Shown: positions 58,201 through 64,000 of the stretch, piece by piece
Position numbering within the stretch: position 1 is the stretch's first letter
Layout of the letters: each line of letters starts with the position of its first letter
Assembly: GCF_001613045.1 (NCBI RefSeq)
Contig: NZ_BDBP01000004.1
Coordinates: forward strand, 124,001 to 188,000
Direction of reading: 5' to 3'
Length of the DNA: 64,000 nucleotides
From: Nocardia lijiangensis NBRC 108240
GTDB taxonomy: Bacteria > Actinomycetota > Actinomycetes > Mycobacteriales > Mycobacteriaceae
Position numbers and translations under genes: made by a program
Notes under the pieces: generated by a model
What the model was told of the DNA's origin: nothing
What the model saw: only the letters and a program-made list of their open reading frames with translations
The model's database searches: none

Positions 58201-61200
58201 AATACGGTATCGCCGCGCACCTCGACGCCGACTCGCTGAACCGGGAGCTCGCCGCGCGCCTTGGGCCGGTTCGCGACGAGATGGCCGATCCATCGATCAC
58301 TCCCGAGCGTTTGGCCGAGCTGCGGCGCACCGCGCACGATCTGCTGTCCCTGACCGATCTGACGGTGCGGCGCGAGAACGCGCAGACGGCCTTCGAACGG
58401 CAGGCCGATCGGGTGACCGCGTTGGCCGCCCGCGAAGTGCTGGCCGACTACGCTCCGGGCGCGCGCCCGCTCGGTGACCACTACGTCCATATTCCCGGTA
58501 GCCCGAACCGGATCGTCATCGCCGGTGAGTCCTTCCAGCACCAGGCCCTTCGCAATGCCGCGGCGGCCGATCCACGGGTTCGCGCGCTCATGCCGGTCGA
58601 GTTCGAGCACGTCTCGGTTGGCGTCGATGAATTCGGCCAGGTCCGAGCACGCAAGGTCGACTCGATAGATCCGCGGGTGTTCGAATCCTCCGACAGGGTC
58701 GTCGAGGAACCGGATCTGGCCGCCGCCGCGACGAGGCAGCGACTCGAGCCGATCATGGCGGCGCTGTCGAACAGCGCGGTCGGCGGGTGGGCGCTGGAAA
58801 CCCTGCGTCGCCACGGTGTCACGATCGAGCACAGTTCCGGCGGTCCGGTGCGGTACTACCCCTCGCGGCGGGTGCTGGTCATCGACGCGGGCGCCACCGA
58901 CGGCGAGCACATGCGCGCGATTGTGAGCGGCGCGATGCACGCCGAGTTCGCGGGCAGGCAGGATGCCGCGATCGACGCCCGTGACCGGATGCGTTCGGAG
59001 CGACAGGATTACGTCGACCGCAAGATCGACGAGGAGACCTCGGCCCGCGTCTGGGAGATCGTCGCGGCCGTGCAGTTGCGTGGCGCCGTGGAACTCACCG
59101 CGACCGATCACGTCTACCTCGATGCCTACCGTAAGGCGCGCGAGGACGCGGCGAACGAGATCGGCGGCCCCGCTGACGCATTGGACCGCATCGCGAACCA
59201 AGCCGGTTTCGACGCGCTGCGCCCGCACGTAGCGGCGCACCGCCCCGCGGGCTCCGATCTGACCAACGCGGAGTTCTACGAGCGAGCGTGGCGGGAATCG
59301 CACGGCGAGGTCGCCGCCGCGGATGACCAGCAGTCCACCCCGGCCGCGGGTAGCCCGGAATTCCGCCACGATGCCGATCGGCAAACCGAAATCACTGGGG
59401 CACTGCGAGATTCGTGGACATTGCGTCCCGGGCTACCGGGTGAGAACGACGTGCATGGGGTGCTCGCGTTCAGTGCCGTCGGTCGCGATGCGGCGGCGGC
59501 GCTGCGCGACCTGAACGCCGATGTGAGTTTCGACGCGAACGGGTCCGTCGATGTGATCGACGGCAGAACGATGGAGGTCTCGGTCGGCACGCGGGGTCGC
59601 AGCCATCCCGCCCAGGCCGCCGCCATCGTGCGCGCCGCGACGCTCGCCGACGCTGTGCGGAACGGTCTGCTGGAGGTCACGCCCTCGCGCGTTCGCGCCC
59701 AGGATCGGTCCGACTTCATCGCCGCGCGCGTCCGCGCCGAGGCGCTGGCACTGGGCAGGCAGGCCGAGTTCCATCGTGAACTCGAGCTGGCCGGATACGA
59801 CACCGCCGCGAATCCGGTCACCGACCCCGCCGCCCGGCAGCGGCTGGAGGCGACCTACTTGGCCGCCTTCGATGCCGAAATCGCCGCGCGACAGCCTGAT
59901 TCGGAGATCGATCCCGCTCTGCTCGAACGAGCGCGGCAGGCGGGTGTCGACGCACTGCTGGCGGGAGGCGAATTCGACGCACCGGACGGTTCCGGACCCG
60001 CACGCGCCCACCGGCAGGCAGCGGCCGAGTTCTGGGACGCCCAGCACCGCATCACCGCGCCGGATGGGCTGCGCGAATACGCGCCGACCACACGGGACGC
60101 GGCGCGGGAACTGGAGGATATCGGCAGGAAGCGCGCAGCCGTCGAACGTGAACTCGCCAGGGTCGAGGCGGATTGGGATCGCGTGGCGGCGCGATTGGGA
60201 GATATCTCGCGGCTGCGCGGGGACGCGGACACGCTCGACCGGCAGGATGTCTCGGCGCAGCTGCAGGGCCCCGATGGTCCGCGCAGGAACGGTGCCCACA
60301 CCGACTTGGCTGTGCTCGCCGAACTGACCGCACGCCATGGCGAACTGACCGAGCAGCACCGCGCGCTCGGCGACGATCTCACCGCGGCGGTGCGGCGCGA
60401 TCTCGGTGCCGAGGAGCCGATCACGCTCCACGTGGCCGAGGACGGCGTCGTGTTCATCGGCGGTGACCACACGGATGTGGACCTGCCGCAGCGACCTTCC
60501 GATTCCGATGCGCCCGCAGTTCGTCCCGAAGACGACGCCGCGCGAACGGAATTGGCGGATCTGGTGGCGAAGGCATCGGATCGGGTCGCCGCGCTGCTCG
60601 GGGATCACCGCCACGACATCGGTCGATGGGCGGCCCAGACGCTGGAGCGCCACGGTGTGCGGGTGCTCTACACCTCCGAACCGCGCTCGTACCGCGCCAG
60701 CCGGGACCACGTGGAGGTGGGGCTGGAGGAATCCTACGACCCGTCGACGAACACGGTGGTACTGCGCGAAAGCGACAATCCGCGCCAGCGGGCCATCGCG
60801 CTGGTCCGCGCCGCCCGCCTCGCCGAGCTGCATGCCGCGTCGCCCCACGGGCCGATACCGCAACTCCGCATGTCGCGCACGGAGTACATCGACCTGATGC
60901 TGGATCACCAAGCCGACGCCGCGGCAATGGGATTCGCGGCGAACCACCAGTTCACCGACGACAACATGATCGGGTCCATGGCAGGCTCGTTGGCGAAGGC
61001 CTACCTCCGGGCGTTCGCTCAGGCCGGTGATGTCCTCGCCCGGGCCTACCGCAATGACCCGGCGATCACCGGGCAGCTACTCGACGCCGCCTCCCATCGA
61101 GCCGCCATCCGGGCGGTGCGTGACAACCTCGACGAGCTGGTGCCCGAAGTCGACGGCCGGAACTTCACCCAGCGGTTCTCCGACCAGTGGTATCGCGCGC

Positions 61201-64000
61201 ACGGCATCACCCCGGGCGCGGCCGTGCCGCTCGCCGAGACGGACGCACCCGCCCCGCCGAGGCGGCATATCCACGCCCTGGTGACGGAGCTCGAGCAGGT
61301 GCGTGAACTGCGTGCCGACGGTAAGGGTTCGGGCATACCACGCAGTCCGCTGGAAGAGTTGTACTCCGACGCCTACGACCGCGCGCACCGCAAGGCGGAG
61401 CGGGCACTGGCACGCAAGAAGTCGTCGCGGCCACCGGAGTTGGTCGCGAGGGAGGCCGGAGAGCTTGCGATCCGCCGCCACGTCGACAAGGCGGGAATCG
61501 ACGACACCGAGCTGATCGTCGACCTCGTGCGGGCCGCTCGCACGGACGAGCCCGACGGCGCGTACTGGGGCAACCCGCGTGCGAGCAGGACATCCGAGCC
61601 GCTCGGCGACGGGTCCGTCCCCGACAGCGCGAGTCCCGCCGACTCCGAGGCGGACGACGTCGTCGCCGAGGCTGCCGACGCTTCTCCGTCGGTCCCCGTG
61701 GCCGCGCACGCCGAGCCCGACGGGCTGAACTCGTGGCATGCCGCCGCCCCGGATCGTCGGTACGCCGAGGTCTTGGAGGTGCTCCGCAGCAGCGAAACAG
61801 GCCGTGCGGCCATCGAACTGCTCGCCGAAATGCGCGCGGGCGTGCGTTTCGACGGCGGACGGCCGAGCAGTGCCGACAGCTTCGATGGGGCGACGATGGA
61901 CACCGTCGTCGGTGCGCGCGATCGCGGCCAGCAGGGGCAGGCCGCGGCGGTGGTGCGGGCGGCGGCGTTGGCGGACGCGGTGCGCACCGGGCAGCTCGAG
62001 GTGACGCCATCGCGTATCCGGGCGATGGAACGCGACGCCTATATCGCCACCCGGATGCGCGCCGAGGCCGACGCATTCGGCAGGCAGGCCCTGTTCCACC
62101 GGGATTTCGGCACTCCCGAAGCCGGCCCGTCCGAATCGCTGGTGGACCGCAACTTCCGGAGGGAGCTGGAGCAGCGATATCTGGCCGCGTACGAATCCGC
62201 CCTCGGCGCCGCCGCCCGGCAGCCCGGCCGAGATCTGGACGCGGAGCAGCTCCGGGCGATCGCTCGCGAGGCGGGCATCGCGGCGCTGTTGGCGACCGAC
62301 TTGTTCGACTCGCCGCATCTCACCGACAGGGGCGTGAGTCTCCGTGACATCGCCGGTGGCGAGTGGGATGCCGTGCAGCGCACCGTCGTTCCCGAGGGGA
62401 CCGACGAGTATGTGCCGTCCACCACGGAGGCGGCACGTCGAGTCGAGGGCCTGATCCGCGAGCACGCGGACGTCCGGAGGGCGCAGGCGCTCGTCCAGTT
62501 CTCCTTCGATCAGACGGTCGAGCAGCGCCGTCGGTATATGCAGATTCCCGACGACTTCGATCTCGGATCCGATCAGGCATCGATCATCGCCGAACTGCGG
62601 AGCATCGCCCAGAAGCAAGCGCTCGGCGGCGACGGTTTCGTCGTCAACGCGTTGCTCACCGACCTATCCCAGTGGCATGCCCGATTGGACGACGAGCGGG
62701 CACGGCTGGAGGGCGAGATCGCCGACGCCATCGGTCGCGACCTGCCGCAACCTACCCAGGACGGCGGCCAGGGGGTGCGACGTCCGCGAATCCATCTCGA
62801 CGAATCGGGTGCGGTGTTCGTGCGCCGAACGGATGCGAGCACGCCGCAGACCGCCGAGTCCGGACAGCGGACCGCGCCGGTCGATCCCGATGCCGCCACG
62901 ACGGACGGGCTAGAGGACCTCACCGCCCCGCGCAACGAAAGGCTGTTCTCCGATCTGAGGCGCGGCGCCAGGCAGATCGGCGAGTGGGCGGCGGCCGCTC
63001 TGGCACGGCACGGTGTGCAAATCCGCTACACCGATGATCCCGACGCGATGATCGCGCGGTCGGACGGAGACGGACCGGTGCCGGTCCACGATCGGGCGAC
63101 GAATACCGTTGTCCTCCAGTACTACGACGGCACGCAGACCCAAGTGGCGGCGCTGGTACGCGCCGCGGTCGCGGCCGAATTGCATGCCCGTGGCGCGGAT
63201 CGGGCGCCGGACCGGTTGTCGCTGCACCGAGACGATTACATCGCGGCCGAGCTGGACCGCAGGGCCGCCGAGTACGCGATGGACTTCCAGTACCGGCGGA
63301 TCGCCGCCGCCACTGACGGCGAAGCGGACTACTACTCCCGTCCGAGGCGCCGTAAAGGCGGGCGGCGCATCGACGATCCGCTGGAGCTGGCGTTTCTCGA
63401 CGCCTTCACCGAGGCGAGGAAGATCGCCGAGCAGATCTACGGCAAGAACAGCGCGGTGGGCCGGGACATGCTGGACGCCGCCGCCTACCGCGCGGGTCTG
63501 CGGGCCGTCCGCGCGGCCATCGAGGCATCCGGATTGCGCATCGACGGGCTGACTCCCGCCGAATATGCCGGGGCGGAGTGGGACCGGGCCCGTGGACTTC
63601 GACCCGATCTCGCGCCCGAGGGCGAAGCGGAGCGGCTGCCGGTCGCCGACGACAGCCCGCAGGCGCTCGACCGGCAGGCTCGCACCTACACCGACGAGAT
63701 CCGGCGGTTCCCCGAGCAGCGGGCCGAGGGCCGCTACGTTCCGTACGGTCCGGCCGAGACGGCGTACACGGCGGCCTACGACGAGGCGTATCGCAAGGCC
63801 GAGCGTGTGCTCGCCCGCGATCCCGAGGCGCCTTCGCCGCGGAAGGTCGCCGAGGAGGCGGGGCTCGCCGCCGTGCGCAAGTACGTGGAGAAGGTGGGCG
63901 CCCAGCGCGCCGAGGTCGCCTTCGACGTCGTCCGTTCGGCCGACTCGATCGAACAGGACGGTCTGTACTGGGGCTCGCCGCGCCTCGACCCTAGCGATGT
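49293..64000 (+). CDS. Giant type VII-associated multidomain effector-like protein, 3' end beyond window
   Basis: One frame stays open from ATG 49293 to the last base: at least 4,902 codons. Order: helical WXG100-like N-terminal domain (~1-130, MGYWAIPPELAWLEW), Gly/Ala hydrophobic segments (~130-320), Gly/Ala/Ser/Asp-rich linker (~330-900), DUF1023-like alpha/beta-hydrolase domain without its Ser (~920-1250), papain-fold domain 1 (Cys1277, His1378, Asp1395), papain 2 (Cys1695, His1777, Asp1792), metallopeptidase-like module 1 (HEGVH, His1919/Glu1920/His1923), module 2, papain 3 (Cys2574, His2653, Asp2668), module 3 (HESVH at 2794) and five more degenerate modules to the end. The first domain resembles those of CpnT-like exported toxins. 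Papain-fold (Tox-PL/glutamine deamidase) domains point to a secreted toxin. Export and targets are inferred. An immunity gene, if any, is beyond the window. Confidence 0.85.
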   Translation, partial: MGYWAIPPELAWLEWVAGSEITRIDPDDVVKVSAVLREIAEEILYEAIAEADVAAAAVVNAYPQGDGGQQIVDSLRSVIHDDTPKGGTPQHGSIELMGNSFNDLAVSVDDFAGAVHANHLNAIFSLGWLAAELALSFFAGPGAGAVQAGAIAATRAVFRAMAQWLEGRIIAMLARTFLSDAAKDVVSKLVYEIVQEAIVEVFQGTAQEVAVQGIVIAEGLNSQGWDTGAIWENAWVSALAGGAGGGAGFGLNRAMGRIAPGLMNSRGWRGFTGGAIVGTGAGLAGAFVAAWATGNWDPRSFVGGAISGAGPSGVHGYRGQTQHNGPINYNREPVRVGTLPGSGPAGDGTSPVPAPDVADGAGTNGAGADGGGTNGGGANGAGTNGAGANGAGANADGGSGAGTPSTTPASADTSQYAGNAGTSDAGAVGTSEAGGDSAASQQSAAPAPAGQGNANSDANEGNTNTSNGDSAAQNGGAPSTGAHSVAPGGDSAQVGADSAQAGGASVHAGGADSAAHTDHPASVASDSVAPEGSSAADGHRVAEGSTPETSAAGATDSGTGAGTTGAGVGVGAGVGVGVGGASPAAQTPGVAPVNAGPVGMATPGAPTVAGTPAAAVPGSTPAVAGPTASNVAPGASSPASSSPTSSAAPAQQSGSALASNASRPANAQGSSAALDGTTRAVPPDTVGATPTGEGRTEVGAGPARAAGVPGASTDQAGSVQAQIADSEAPQARSQADTEGDAAAASTGQQQVQVGPADLVSPDPAPTTPDGTADPISRQRDTDDAADQDDAVGVDPAAAALVLPPASPGRPGPAPSSSRPTTGGDRAEAEPDTSSSAAPDARPNPDRDPDLDPDLDPDAVSVADPDADAAAAPDADPDPDADTDSHADTDNTNTRDPRRVLPEDSSEPTRAEIDEADAILNRMEPGLRAQDLLLGDSDTNPATDDEAAAHADKNSRRWNALTDAERAALIRAYPDVIGRAPGIDTHSADTANRLQIARDIADLSARDTLNRQERQQLRNLRRTVADLRQAQVRAARIDPDLPVRVLAYDPSAFGGKGRALVAFGNPDTATLVSLHVQGRNATVADLGAVLQETASRHAAATGRLRAGDSLASIAWLGYDTPGRASAMVNWRAKKAADLLRRDIAILNATRAVAGDKPSVRIIAGGYGVDVAAAAGRKGRLSGLVGDIALVGTPGDPILPSKHFGDGVRVFVPDETNGLYRHWNAPDPEGSRAPRGVPVDTMYRVSDIESNRAGTAPYVPDVDPSQPNSPRPDMTESGCGPQALWKAAEVTGNPAITVPAPDSVGPDGMDWRDIERNADAQLTPLWRRGRLAALNLLGTGRKRTGQHAIADALRYMRGKSAVIVINQQRGSVPDGEPGAHAFTMYYDSDTDKVMVYDPLRQPDPFEFDPTKVPDAKATWGIFYNKNGIATRPLGDERGHGLAAGSGARNDDLDRRMPPRAGTSDPSDPMAALRRTLDESRAPGQQSPDPLTDPERAYVDELSGSLGLGDSLSGNPNPLRALADLAQRVAPSPQMDPDPGSRPDTAPPAPDIFVPQPLSPDLTQAWLLSQMNVPLDAPLQARLAEAIAEQRVRTLLRAGAIEALARAIRSPIDSADLDLSAAELAHWAGALEVPAVDLATDRGVAETLTRLRAETRDFAATIAQLADAPPQRDDAGSASGRSPESASRAVAERNRGRCAELSLRLIKALTGSSVIRLPSGAAGLDGMTAAEVQAAAGGQLRTVSGHEEIQRALLDMPEGSSALVVDAYTGPVDEHGVGAHAYVFRREHDGVVVYDAGAGSVRGYPPRLPSDIGSTHMILFDDRGVPVHPIARDGSGHHSTVDLPMRIGLSLGEHSDQVTSLLELTSVGREILAILGDGEVSVDFRHQMTSEFAYGTYDSEAVVAEIRVTERHLISQAQTLVHEGVHAQMAWEGETSNRINRIRMLGRDEYIASMVREEALAAGREFEFARELRRLGYAVDDDYRPAERYLAAYDARAAQASRPGLGLTDEEILTRAREAGAAAIAEYIATYRWADGNNYLEYYGAAWDELTTGGSDVHGWSSLEAEAEVSENATRRVVAQRRRRELAGQINDLAGSLGIDTIDAIDQELRAETLPRLREANERKLAELAERLGVDRADAGRDMLPDAAMERQRAELLGRELRLRLLSDLGDQYHLQGELINRADAAANAAVARDVLASELEEAGLDGADRITPHVALVAGEPPRVVVVALEREHAAVLVEALARRSELAAALGHPDLDLRLIEVAEPGPDANVEVTSLRRNAGPDVVDEALNWTSEDEPAVPVGMPGDSAGETSADRIARVRRLLESSEIGAWADDMLQRSNVRVVHQLDVEPRYYPERRTLVLDYRTSEVRQAIDMVHAAAHLRDAAEGLSPHPLTTQVGDYVDAMVRQESRAHALEAEFVKQLRASGHVVPVGDLEGASDAARPGMAHQALNRMTDLSRSRRFDDPMRDPALDFGAAGIRAYLGTSNSGVTDYVGVYTRDWNDANGVAADGTVHVDGAVPDVDIYQSVDDADFVDHSDDDSPDAIDGHQDADDAQLVEHSDDVAPHTPEANRGRCAELALRLIKRMTGSTTIEPPKGPVGLDGMSRAQVQEAAGGQLRSYTDHDAIRRAIPEGGWALVIDEYSGPLDEFGVGAHAYALGPGTDGLTVRDPGKEEEHGFPPSIPRELHGTSAIIFDAQGNPVHAIRGEGAGYLPTADSPVRIGRSLDSHADQVRALLRGTETGADVLRVLDDSSVRVRYERAAADRRTGGFAADSLTATVYTGTNDQVRQALSLAHESVHAERYIRGESGHLGMDRAMFIRTMVAEEAAAVARWIQLAREFRADQQLGGYFGDRHYLEDVYDAAFAAALGSGSGTGQSTDTDSVRRAHDRAAEALIDEIRTHVWPNGKNYAEYYGAEWDRARTDHAGLYDPQITREPSPEAAAALRAGAVDRSRAQRDLVDITDELNSRAGEYGIAAHLDADSLNRELAARLGPVRDEMADPSITPERLAELRRTAHDLLSLTDLTVRRENAQTAFERQADRVTALAAREVLADYAPGARPLGDHYVHIPGSPNRIVIAGESFQHQALRNAAAADPRVRALMPVEFEHVSVGVDEFGQVRARKVDSIDPRVFESSDRVVEEPDLAAAATRQRLEPIMAALSNSAVGGWALETLRRHGVTIEHSSGGPVRYYPSRRVLVIDAGATDGEHMRAIVSGAMHAEFAGRQDAAIDARDRMRSERQDYVDRKIDEETSARVWEIVAAVQLRGAVELTATDHVYLDAYRKAREDAANEIGGPADALDRIANQAGFDALRPHVAAHRPAGSDLTNAEFYERAWRESHGEVAAADDQQSTPAAGSPEFRHDADRQTEITGALRDSWTLRPGLPGENDVHGVLAFSAVGRDAAAALRDLNADVSFDANGSVDVIDGRTMEVSVGTRGRSHPAQAAAIVRAATLADAVRNGLLEVTPSRVRAQDRSDFIAARVRAEALALGRQAEFHRELELAGYDTAANPVTDPAARQRLEATYLAAFDAEIAARQPDSEIDPALLERARQAGVDALLAGGEFDAPDGSGPARAHRQAAAEFWDAQHRITAPDGLREYAPTTRDAARELEDIGRKRAAVERELARVEADWDRVAARLGDISRLRGDADTLDRQDVSAQLQGPDGPRRNGAHTDLAVLAELTARHGELTEQHRALGDDLTAAVRRDLGAEEPITLHVAEDGVVFIGGDHTDVDLPQRPSDSDAPAVRPEDDAARTELADLVAKASDRVAALLGDHRHDIGRWAAQTLERHGVRVLYTSEPRSYRASRDHVEVGLEESYDPSTNTVVLRESDNPRQRAIALVRAARLAELHAASPHGPIPQLRMSRTEYIDLMLDHQADAAAMGFAANHQFTDDNMIGSMAGSLAKAYLRAFAQAGDVLARAYRNDPAITGQLLDAASHRAAIRAVRDNLDELVPEVDGRNFTQRFSDQWYRAHGITPGAAVPLAETDAPAPPRRHIHALVTELEQVRELRADGKGSGIPRSPLEELYSDAYDRAHRKAERALARKKSSRPPELVAREAGELAIRRHVDKAGIDDTELIVDLVRAARTDEPDGAYWGNPRASRTSEPLGDGSVPDSASPADSEADDVVAEAADASPSVPVAAHAEPDGLNSWHAAAPDRRYAEVLEVLRSSETGRAAIELLAEMRAGVRFDGGRPSSADSFDGATMDTVVGARDRGQQGQAAAVVRAAALADAVRTGQLEVTPSRIRAMERDAYIATRMRAEADAFGRQALFHRDFGTPEAGPSESLVDRNFRRELEQRYLAAYESALGAAARQPGRDLDAEQLRAIAREAGIAALLATDLFDSPHLTDRGVSLRDIAGGEWDAVQRTVVPEGTDEYVPSTTEAARRVEGLIREHADVRRAQALVQFSFDQTVEQRRRYMQIPDDFDLGSDQASIIAELRSIAQKQALGGDGFVVNALLTDLSQWHARLDDERARLEGEIADAIGRDLPQPTQDGGQGVRRPRIHLDESGAVFVRRTDASTPQTAESGQRTAPVDPDAATTDGLEDLTAPRNERLFSDLRRGARQIGEWAAAALARHGVQIRYTDDPDAMIARSDGDGPVPVHDRATNTVVLQYYDGTQTQVAALVRAAVAAELHARGADRAPDRLSLHRDDYIAAELDRRAAEYAMDFQYRRIAAATDGEADYYSRPRRRKGGRRIDDPLELAFLDAFTEARKIAEQIYGKNSAVGRDMLDAAAYRAGLRAVRAAIEASGLRIDGLTPAEYAGAEWDRARGLRPDLAPEGEAERLPVADDSPQALDRQARTYTDEIRRFPEQRAEGRYVPYGPAETAYTAAYDEAYRKAERVLARDPEAPSPRKVAEEAGLAAVRKYVEKVGAQRAEVAFDVVRSADSIEQDGLYWGSPRLDPSD
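50260..51990 (+). repeat. Low-complexity linker region within the giant gene
   Basis: Encodes ~575 residues dominated by Gly, Ala, Asn, Ser, Thr and Pro, with imperfect repeats of NGAG/NGGG (50390-50480), DSAxxGG (50750-50830), a GVGVGAGVGVGVGG stretch (~51000-51030) and an acidic DPDxDPDAD tract (51820-51960). It separates the N-terminal export domain from the enzymatic part and is presumably disordered. Confidence 0.8.
54830..63594 (+). repeat. Eight tandem metallopeptidase-like modules in the giant gene
   Basis: Modules at about 54830-55445, 56223-56680, 57454-58050, 58743-59292, 59450-60048, 60550-61200, 61755-62380 and 62937-63594. Each has a helix, a short YP/YD strand pair, the zinc-helix position, a 'xxYIxxMxxEExxA' helix (for example RDEYIASMVREEALA) and mostly a closing YGAEWDRA-like motif. 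The zinc-helix reads HEGVH, HAAAH, HESVH, GAMHAE, RAATLAD, RAARLAE, RAAALAD and RAAVAAE in order, so only modules 1 and 3 look catalytic. They resemble DUF6782-type putative metallopeptidase domains, from memory. Confidence 0.7.

Overview
The window looks like a chromosomal segment of a Nocardia species (Mycobacteriales). It is very GC-rich throughout. It carries a nocobactin/mycobactin-type siderophore locus with repeated IdeR/DtxR-type iron boxes, an actinobacterial spc ribosomal operon with secY-adk-map, an MTB12-like secreted antigen, and a giant protein of the type associated with type VII (ESX) secretion.

Region 1 (1-31.4 kb) is devoted to iron. Two ABC half-transporters (IrtA/IrtB-like), two siderophore-interacting flavoproteins with a PAF-acetylhydrolase-like esterase between them, and an MTB12-like secreted protein precede the biosynthetic genes. 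Those are a lysine N6-hydroxylase (nbtG), a formyltransferase, a type II thioesterase (nbtA), a stand-alone ketosynthase (nbtB), an AT-KR-ACP polyketide synthase (nbtC) and two NRPSs (nbtD, C-A-PCP-E; nbtE, C-A-PCP-C-PCP). On the opposite strand an Fe-siderophore binding lipoprotein is co-oriented with a SagB-type azoline oxidase, behind its own iron box. Together these fit a nocobactin-type product with a formyl-hydroxamate and an aromatic oxazole. The salicylate synthase, salicylate ligase and cyclisation NRPS are not in the window. Two MAB_1171c-type membrane proteins and a Tat-exported M13 peptidase lipoprotein fill the rest.

Region 2 (31.5-45.2 kb) is the spc operon, split in two. rplN-rplX-rplE-rpsN ends at a strong terminator. 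rpsH-rplF-rplR-rpsE-rpmD-rplO then secY-adk-map restarts 6.4 kb later from a near copy of the rplN promoter. The intervening segment is accessory: a VapBC module, remnants of a Fic protein and a Nudix hydrolase, a small secreted protein, a four-gene minus-strand operon (regulator-like remnant, ImmA/IrrE peptidase, third MAB_1171c protein, CYP102-like P450) and a RHH/MazF module.

Region 3 (45.2-64 kb) holds a luciferase-family gene remnant, a hypothetical helical protein, dtd, and a type VII-associated locus: a small WXG100/EspC-like protein, a YbaB/EbfC-like protein, and one reading frame open from 49293 to the window end (at least 4,902 codons). The giant protein combines a helical N-terminal domain, a long Gly/Ala/Asp-rich linker, a degenerate DUF1023-like hydrolase domain, three papain-fold Cys-His-Asp domains and about eight tandem metallopeptidase-like modules, only two of which keep HExxH. 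It is the most unusual object in the window.
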